Assembly (NCBI GenBank): GCA_002342225.1
Contig: DDPO01000132.1
Location: 1 to 6,359, forward strand
Origin: Bdellovibrionaceae bacterium UBA2466
Lineage (GTDB): Bacteria; Bdellovibrionota; FAC87; UBA2466
Direction: 5' to 3'
Length of the DNA: 6,359 bases
This document shows positions 1 through 4,652 of the stretch, piece after piece. Under the pieces are notes generated by a model, which was given only the letters and a program-made list of their open reading frames with translations, searched no databases and had not been told where the DNA came from. The position numbers and the translations under genes are program-made. Positions within the stretch are counted from its first letter, which is position 1; every line of letters starts with the position of its first letter.

Positions 1-14
1 AGATAGTAAAAATT

Positions 15-86
<72 letters not shown>

Positions 87-98
87 AGAGAAACCGTT

Positions 99-127
99 GT
101 TCTAGCTCGATTTCGTCTTAGACGCAA
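99..127 (-). promoter_or_regulatory. possible promoter of tRNA-Cys
   Basis: On the minus strand, TTGCGT (127-122) and TAGAAC (104-99) are 17 bp apart. TAGAAC matches 4 of 6 bases of the sigma70 -10 consensus, but TTGCGT matches only the first three of the -35. The -10 ends 12 bp before the tRNA 5' end, which would give a leader of about five bases, as is common for tRNA genes. The placement is more convincing than the base matches. Confidence 0.25.
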
Positions 128-192
128 CGCTTAGTAATGAGGGTCATCAATTCGTGCGTTAGTGCAACGCATTAAATCGAGAAGGCTAGGAG

Positions 193-220
193 TTTTTGGG
201 CTTTAGCGATAAACTATAAG
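193..220 (+). promoter_or_regulatory. possible promoter of the ftsE transcription unit
   Basis: TATAAG at 215-220 matches 5 of 6 bases of the sigma70 -10 consensus. A weak -35 candidate, TTTTTG at 193-198, lies 16 bp upstream. Transcription would start near 227, leaving a 5' untranslated region of about 60 nt that begins at the hairpin at 231-249. It is the best-looking -10 between the tRNA and ftsE, but the -35 is poor. Confidence 0.35.
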
Positions 221-230
221 TGGCAGAAGA

Positions 231-249
231 CCTCTCTTTTTAAGAGAGG
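231..249 (+). other. hairpin in the ftsE leader
   Basis: CCTCTCT (231-237) pairs perfectly with AGAGAGG (243-249); one more T-A pair (238/242) closes a TTT loop. No T tract follows on either strand, so it does not look like an intrinsic terminator. It falls just downstream of the candidate -10, about 37 bp before the ftsE start, so it may form at the 5' end of the mRNA and affect stability. The inverted repeat is seen; the role is inference. Confidence 0.4.
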
Positions 250-274
250 CGCGTTCCTCATTTCTAAATAAAAA

Positions 275-280
275 AAGGAA
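275..280 (+). promoter_or_regulatory. ribosome binding site of ftsE
   Basis: AAGGAA lies in a purine-rich run and ends 6 nt before the ATG at 287. It is the clearest Shine-Dalgarno in the window and fixes the ftsE start. The genes behind it have weak sites and seem to rely on translational coupling. Confidence 0.75.
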
Positions 281-286
281 AAAATC

Positions 287-970
287 ATGTCGGCTAGTTT
301 GGTTCGTCTCAATCGAGTTGGGCTCCGATACGCTACAGATCGCTATGCTCTTCAAAGTGTTTCTTTTGATTTGCAGAGAGGGGAATTTGCGTACATCACT
401 GGCAACAACGGAGCGGGTAAAACCACTCTATTAAAAATGCTTTTTGCAATGGAGAAAGCCTCAGAGGGCTCTATTTTAGTAAATAATCGAGATTTGTCTC
501 AGTTGCCTAAAGGCAAGGTTTTTCAATACAGGCGGGAAGTGGGCTTTGTTTTTCAAGACTTTAAACTACTTCCTGATCTGACAGTTTATGACAATGTTAG
601 TTTACCGCTCGAAATAAGAAAAATGACCCCCTCTGAAGTAGATTATCGAGTTCGTGGAGTGCTTTCTTTAGTGGGCTTAGCCGACCGAGCCCGTGACTAT
701 CCGCTCACACTCTCAGGGGGAGAGCAACAAAGAGTTGCTATTGCCCGGTCAATCATCGGTAAACCGTTTCTTCTTTTGGCTGATGAACCTACGGGCAATT
801 TAGATTCGGAAACAGCGAGAGAAATTATGCAGTTGTTTCTTGAAATCAATGAAATGGGAACTACGGTTCTGATAGCAACTCATGATAAGGCATTGATGGA
901 GGAGTTTCCTTCACGAGTGATCTCTTTAAACAAAGGAAGAGTTATTTCCGACCACCGAATGGACGTGTGA
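287..970 (+). CDS. ftsE: cell division ATP-binding protein FtsE
   Basis: This is the cytoplasmic ABC-type ATPase that pairs with FtsX at the division site and drives control of periplasmic peptidoglycan hydrolysis. At 227 aa it has the usual FtsE length. All ATPase motifs are intact: Walker A GNNGAGKT (39-46), Q-loop VFQD (88-91, Q90), ABC signature LSGGEQQ (142-148), Walker B LLLADEP (162-168), D-loop GNLD (170-173) and switch His199 in ATHD. The FKLLPDLTVYDNVSLPL stretch after the Q-loop is typical of FtsE, where it contacts the membrane subunit; the adjacent ftsX confirms the assignment over LolD or MacB relatives. The start is set by a good ribosome site 6 nt upstream. ftsX begins 3 nt after the TGA stop, so the pair is certainly co-transcribed. 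Confidence 0.97.
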   Translation: MSASLVRLNRVGLRYATDRYALQSVSFDLQRGEFAYITGNNGAGKTTLLKMLFAMEKASEGSILVNNRDLSQLPKGKVFQYRREVGFVFQDFKLLPDLTVYDNVSLPLEIRKMTPSEVDYRVRGVLSLVGLADRARDYPLTLSGGEQQRVAIARSIIGKPFLLLADEPTGNLDSETAREIMQLFLEINEMGTTVLIATHDKALMEEFPSRVISLNKGRVISDHRMDV

Positions 971-973
971 ACG

Positions 974-1864
974 ATGAGCAAATATCGCGGCTTTCGTAAC
1001 AGTTTTTCAGATTTTAAACGGCAACCTTGGTTGCATTTTATTAGCATAATGACGATATCAGTTGCATTGGTCATTGTGGGCGGATTCTTTCTTTGCTATC
1101 GAAACTTTGAAAAGTTGGCAGAGAAAACCAATCCTCAAATTTCCGGAACGGCATATTTGAAAGAGGAACTCAGTCCAGAGCAGGTCGACTCCTTAAAAGT
1201 AAGAGTATTAAGTCTTGAGAATATTCAAAAAGTGTCGTTCAAGTCGAAAAATAACGTAGTTGAGGAACTCCAAGCATTTTTAGGCACAGCTGGCGGAGCC
1301 GGATTGCCGGGCAGTGAACTCTTTCCTGATGTACTTGAGATCGAAGTCAAGAAGGATGTCCCAGCGGAAAAGATCCCAATTCTTAAAGGGGTACTATCGA
1401 GATTGCCGGAGATTGCTGAGGTCGATTTTTCTGATGATTGGTTGGCCCAGTATAAAAAGATTAGCAATATGCTGAAAATTGTTGGCATGATGATTATGGG
1501 TGGAGTGATTGTGGGTTGCAGTTTCTTGATTGCTAATTTTATGGGAATGCGGCACCAATCCCGTCGGAACGAAATAGAAATAGTTAACTTAATCGGTGCC
1601 GATCGTAACTTCATTCTGTCCCCTTTTATTTGGGAAGGTGTTATCGAAGGTGTTGCGGGAGCCACCCTAGCCGTTGCTGCACTTTATTTCATCAAAACAT
1701 TTTTCTCTAACTTGGCCTCGGCTCATTGGTCCACTTTCTTAGGTGTTCCCAATTGGAGTTTTCTATCGGTAGCGCAAATTTTGGTCATTTACGCCATCGG
1801 AGTTGCAATGGCCCTGCTAGGAGGGGTAACCGTTTTTCTCCGTTTTCAAGAAGATACTTTCTAA
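974..1864 (+). CDS. ftsX: cell division protein FtsX
   Basis: This is the membrane subunit of the FtsEX complex, which passes FtsE ATPase state to periplasmic activators of cell-wall amidases. The 296-aa protein has the FtsX plan: a short basic cytoplasmic N-terminus, helix 1 (about 21-42), a periplasmic domain (about 45-165), helix 2 (about 169-190), helix 3 (about 220-240) and helix 4 (about 266-289). The cytoplasmic segment after helix 2 carries RRNEIEIVNLIGA, the FtsX/MacB-superfamily motif that contacts the ATPase. The N-terminus before helix 1 is only about 20 residues, shorter than the extended tail I recall for E. coli FtsX. There is no strong ribosome site; only 3 nt separate it from ftsE, so coupling is likely. 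Its stop shares one base with the next start (TAATG). Confidence 0.95.
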   Translation: MSKYRGFRNSFSDFKRQPWLHFISIMTISVALVIVGGFFLCYRNFEKLAEKTNPQISGTAYLKEELSPEQVDSLKVRVLSLENIQKVSFKSKNNVVEELQAFLGTAGGAGLPGSELFPDVLEIEVKKDVPAEKIPILKGVLSRLPEIAEVDFSDDWLAQYKKISNMLKIVGMMIMGGVIVGCSFLIANFMGMRHQSRRNEIEIVNLIGADRNFILSPFIWEGVIEGVAGATLAVAALYFIKTFFSNLASAHWSTFLGVPNWSFLSVAQILVIYAIGVAMALLGGVTVFLRFQEDTF

Positions 1865-3033
1865 TGAATCAATTCAGATTGATATATTTAGCACTGCCCC
1901 TAGTGTTGATCTCACTGCCGATTGTTTCGGCTCCTAATTTTTTAAACCCGAATCCTCAAAACCCTGAACGAGCACAACAACTCAAGGAATTTATACAGAA
2001 AGAAAAGTCACAATTTGAGTTTCGAGAATCGAAAAGAAAAGACCTTTTGGGTGAGTTGGACAATATAAATGAAGACCAGAATAGGGTGCGCGAGCGGATT
2101 AGCACACTAGCACTGAGTCAGACTGAGATGTCGATGGCTCTTGAGAATTTATCACTGGAGTACAACAGGCAAAAAGAAATGGAGCAAATGCATCGAAAGC
2201 GAATGTACTTGCTATTAAAAGTTGCTTACCGAATCAAAAAAGAGGGAATGTTGAGATTTCTTTTTACGGGCCAAGATATGGGAGAACTAAGTACTCGGGT
2301 GCGAGTGCTTTATCACACCTTGAGATCTCATACCTTTGTAACTCAGCAATTGAAAGAAAGAGCTCTTCGTCTTGAAGAGAGTGAAAAAAAAATAACCAAA
2401 ACCAAGCAGGAGCAACAGTTAGCCTTAAATGAACTAAAAGATCAGGAGTTGCTTTTAAAACAGATGCTGGAGCAAAAAAAGCATTTAGTCAGTAAGATTA
2501 ATAAAAAGCAAAACTCTTATCAGATGGCCGTAAAAGAATATAAGCGGCTATCGGCACAATTAAACTCTATTTTCTCTCAGTTCAAAACAGCTGAAGATGA
2601 AAAGACTGCGACAATCGAAGGGAAACCATCATTTGTCCTACCAGTGAATGGGAAAATAGTTGAGGGGTTCGGAAAGTCTGTGAACCAGAAGTTTGGTACT
2701 GTTATCTATCACAAGGGATGGGAAATCGAAGCCGAACACAATTCTCCCGTGAGTGCAGTCGCAAACGGGATTGTTGAATACGCAGGTTGGGTAAGGGGAC
2801 TGGGAAATGTTGCTATCCTTCATCATGGCGCGGGTCTTTACACTTTAAATGCGCATTTGTTCAAAATTTCTAAAAATGTCGGAAGTAGAGTAGAGCAAGG
2901 GGAGATGATAGGAACGGTGGGGGACACAGGAACCAATGATAATCCCAGTCTATATTTTGAGGTCAGGGAGAAGGGAAAAGCAGTTGATCCGGTTGCTTAT
3001 TTTTCTCAAGAGACTGTAACTCACCTAAATTAA
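1864..3033 (+). CDS. envC: EnvC-like murein hydrolase activator (coiled coil plus degenerate LytM/M23 domain)
   Basis: This is a probable periplasmic partner of FtsEX that activates cell-wall amidases during septum splitting. The open frame extends back to an ATG at 1726, but the right start is the ATG at 1864: it overlaps the ftsX stop by one base and gives a clear signal peptide (1-23, cleavage after VSA). The product is 389 aa. Residues about 30-250 are rich in E, K, Q, R and L with heptad-like spacing, a predicted coiled coil as in EnvC. Residues about 257-386 form a LytM/M23 domain. The zinc and catalytic residues are degenerate: HKGWE (His283, Glu287) replaces HxGxD, and SLYFE (362-366) replaces HLHFE, although His331 in NAHL remains. 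E. coli EnvC has the same SLYFE change and is an activator, not a peptidase. Other M23 relatives (NlpD, MepM) fit the coiled coil and ftsEX context less well. Confidence 0.9.
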   Translation: MNQFRLIYLALPLVLISLPIVSAPNFLNPNPQNPERAQQLKEFIQKEKSQFEFRESKRKDLLGELDNINEDQNRVRERISTLALSQTEMSMALENLSLEYNRQKEMEQMHRKRMYLLLKVAYRIKKEGMLRFLFTGQDMGELSTRVRVLYHTLRSHTFVTQQLKERALRLEESEKKITKTKQEQQLALNELKDQELLLKQMLEQKKHLVSKINKKQNSYQMAVKEYKRLSAQLNSIFSQFKTAEDEKTATIEGKPSFVLPVNGKIVEGFGKSVNQKFGTVIYHKGWEIEAEHNSPVSAVANGIVEYAGWVRGLGNVAILHHGAGLYTLNAHLFKISKNVGSRVEQGEMIGTVGDTGTNDNPSLYFEVREKGKAVDPVAYFSQETVTHLN

Positions 3034-3040
3034 ACTCCAT

Positions 3041-3044
3041 AGGG
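3041..3044 (+). promoter_or_regulatory. ribosome binding site of the lipase gene
   Basis: AGGG followed by T lies 5 nt before the ATG at 3050, inside the 16-nt gap after the envC-like stop. This moderate site supports the chosen start, and so does the signal peptide that follows directly. No room for a promoter or terminator is left in the gap. Confidence 0.5.
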
Positions 3045-3049
3045 TAATC

Positions 3050-4408
3050 ATGATTAGCTATCCCTCTATAAGCATTACTTTTAGAGCTTTGCTTGTATTG
3101 ACGATGTTTTTTTTACCTCAAAAATTTTTTGCTGGGAGCCTGGATCACGATCAGTGGTCGGCTCTTACTACTGCCCAAATCAAACAGAGAGAACAAAGTG
3201 GAAAGACATCTATTGCTTGCTGGCATTATCAGTTAATGCAAATACACGATCACATGATCAATAGTCCGAACGTAGTGAGCAGCTATGTTTTAGACAAAGA
3301 TGGGAAAAGATTTCGAAATTTGAGTAAGTTAGGAAATTACGCTGAGATGTTAAAAGGTAGTCGTCTCGAGGTGTACGAAACCGACTCTGCTTGTGATTTA
3401 GTCCTAGCTTTTAGGGGTACCTATCAGGGGGCTCTTGATGTAGATCTTCCTCAGGATATAAATTTTATTCCTTCAAAAGATAGTCCTAATTATCATCCTG
3501 GATTTTTTGATGCAGCCAAAAGCTATAGAACTCTCATAAAAAAAATTATCGCGGATTCACAGAAAAAGTGTGGCTCAAAGGAGTTGAATATCACGGTGAC
3601 CGGGCACAGTCTTGGAGGAGCGATCGCTTATATCGTAGCGAATGTGTTCAAAGACCTCGAATTAGGCCATCCTGAGCTCGTTTTGTTTGGCTCGCCTAGG
3701 GTTGTCATGAATTCCAGCGCCCATACTGACAAAGTCAAAGCCGTTCATTACTATCTTGATAGAGATCCTGTAGTGCTCACTCCACCGAAGATCATGTTTA
3801 AGGAGCTCACAGATAATTTATATCGTTTTGATAGAGTTTCAGTTCTGGAGGATGTTTCCGTTACTGGACATCAGTTATTTCAGAACCATCTTCCCAGCGT
3901 TTATGTGAAAAAGCTCGCTAGGTGGTGTGAGGAAAAGGAAAAACCCAAAAAGGTTCGCGCTTTTACTCACACACTCAAGGAATCTGGCATTGATGCTTCT
4001 CAACGCGTGGTGAGAACGGGAGTTGATGCAGCTGGAAATAAACTTCTGCCGAGTACGAATGAAAAAGGTGGAACTCTCCCTCCTGTATCAGAGGCCATCA
4101 TTACTTATCTCAATGCGCCCGACAACTCGAAAGGTAACCCCGAAATTAGGAATACTGGTGATGGTCAGTCTTTTGCAAATCAGCTGGCCTGTGGGGTCTC
4201 GTACCTTTGGGGCAGTCGAACAAAAGCTGGCCGAAAATATTATTGTGTTAAGACTATCGAAATCAATGAAAAGGCTAAAAAGGCCTGCGTAGAAAAATGT
4301 GGCACGACTAACATGAAACCTGGTGGTTGTGTTCGAGGATGTTTCGATCACTTACATAAGTTTTGTATTGGTAATTGGGCCTGTAAGGGCGATTCTTTAA
4401 GTGGTTAA
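3050..4408 (+). CDS. secreted class 3 lipase (Lipase_3 alpha/beta hydrolase) with cysteine-rich C-terminus
   Basis: A probable exported ester hydrolase of the fungal-lipase-like class 3 family, acting on acylglycerols or phospholipids; the substrate cannot be read from sequence. Residues 1-28 form a signal peptide (hydrophobic run 11-23, likely cleavage after FFA). The family landmarks appear in order: oxyanion segment VLAFRGT (118-124), YHPGFFDAA ahead of the core helix, nucleophile elbow VTGHSLGG with Ser187, LFGSPRV, then Asp239 in LDRDPVV and His280 in QNHLPSVY as the likely triad. The catalytic domain ends near residue 295. A linker of low complexity follows, then a tail (381-452) with eight cysteines, including CVEKC and CVRGC, probably disulfide-bonded outside the cytoplasm. 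I did not recognise that tail. The gene follows the envC-like gene by 16 nt without a visible terminator, so it may be the last cistron of the ftsEX unit. Confidence 0.87.
   Translation: MISYPSISITFRALLVLTMFFLPQKFFAGSLDHDQWSALTTAQIKQREQSGKTSIACWHYQLMQIHDHMINSPNVVSSYVLDKDGKRFRNLSKLGNYAEMLKGSRLEVYETDSACDLVLAFRGTYQGALDVDLPQDINFIPSKDSPNYHPGFFDAAKSYRTLIKKIIADSQKKCGSKELNITVTGHSLGGAIAYIVANVFKDLELGHPELVLFGSPRVVMNSSAHTDKVKAVHYYLDRDPVVLTPPKIMFKELTDNLYRFDRVSVLEDVSVTGHQLFQNHLPSVYVKKLARWCEEKEKPKKVRAFTHTLKESGIDASQRVVRTGVDAAGNKLLPSTNEKGGTLPPVSEAIITYLNAPDNSKGNPEIRNTGDGQSFANQLACGVSYLWGSRTKAGRKYYCVKTIEINEKAKKACVEKCGTTNMKPGGCVRGCFDHLHKFCIGNWACKGDSLSG
4405..4408. other. convergent overlap of two stop codons (TTAA)
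   Basis: The plus-strand lipase stops with TAA at 4406-4408, and the minus-strand DUF2905 gene stops with TAA read from 4407-4405. Both stops share the palindrome TTAA, inside GTTAAC (4404-4409). There is no intergenic space for a terminator between the two converging units. Confidence 0.9.
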
Positions 4409-4650
4409 CTCTTAAAAAAGAACTTATAAATAAATGAAACTGCAGTGAGTAAAGCACTTACAAGAATACAGGTTGTGAGCGGAAAGTAGAACGAAAAACC
4501 TTCTTTCTCTATTCGGATATCCCCCGGTAGTTTTCCTATCTTATTTAAAAAAGGTAACTCTTTTCCAAGCAAAATAAAAAGTCCTACTAGGACAAGTATT
4601 ATTCCAAGTCCTAAAATCAATTTTCCGATTTGAGGTAGCTCTGGTGCCAT
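4405..4650 (-). CDS. DUF2905 family small membrane protein
   Basis: This 81-aa protein of unknown function has two predicted transmembrane helices, about 11-29 and 58-77, joined by a short loop. The loop and second-helix start carry GKLPGDI (39-45) and GFSFYFPLTTC (51-61), which I recognise as the conserved signature of the DUF2905 family. Length and architecture match the family. The ATG lies 2 nt after the stop of the E1-like gene and has no clear ribosome site, so expression probably depends on coupling to that gene. The basic end KFFFKS suggests an inside C-terminus. Its stop codon overlaps the lipase stop on the other strand. Nothing in the sequence tells what it does. Confidence 0.85.
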   Translation of the reverse strand: MAPELPQIGKLILGLGIILVLVGLFILLGKELPFLNKIGKLPGDIRIEKEGFSFYFPLTTCILVSALLTAVSFIYKFFFKS

Positions 4651-4652
4651 TA

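Larger units (their letters stand above)
87..286. other. intergenic region between divergent tRNA-Cys and ftsE
   Basis: No open reading frame with credible start and ribosome site is seen here. The stretch must contain the promoters for the leftward tRNA and the rightward ftsE unit. It holds a direct repeat GCAACGC at 124-130 and 164-170. The second copy is half of a 6-bp inverted repeat, TGCGTT (155-160) with AACGCA (166-171) around loop AGTGC. A second hairpin lies nearer ftsE at 231-249. No known riboswitch or regulator site was recognised. Confidence 0.6.

Noticed and set aside
231..249. Intrinsic terminator between the tRNA and ftsE
   Set aside because: The hairpin is sound, but neither strand has a following T tract, and the plus strand has no gene upstream to terminate.
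1225..1665. 146-aa open frame antisense to ftsX
   Set aside because: It is opposite a well-supported gene, has a low-complexity Ile/Pro/Ser-rich translation with no family features, and lacks context.
1726..1863. A 46-codon upstream extension of the envC-like frame
   Set aside because: It lies inside ftsX in another frame, would remove the N-terminal position of the signal peptide, and has no good ribosome site; the ATG at 1864 overlapping the ftsX stop is better.
4023..4351. Open frames of 89 and 87 aa on both strands within the lipase gene
   Set aside because: They overlap the lipase tail in other frames and show no start signals or protein features.
4239..4388. Zinc finger or small-Tim-like twin CX3C domain in the lipase tail
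   Set aside because: The protein has a signal peptide, so disulfides are more likely than zinc; twin CX3C Tim proteins are mitochondrial and have different spacing.
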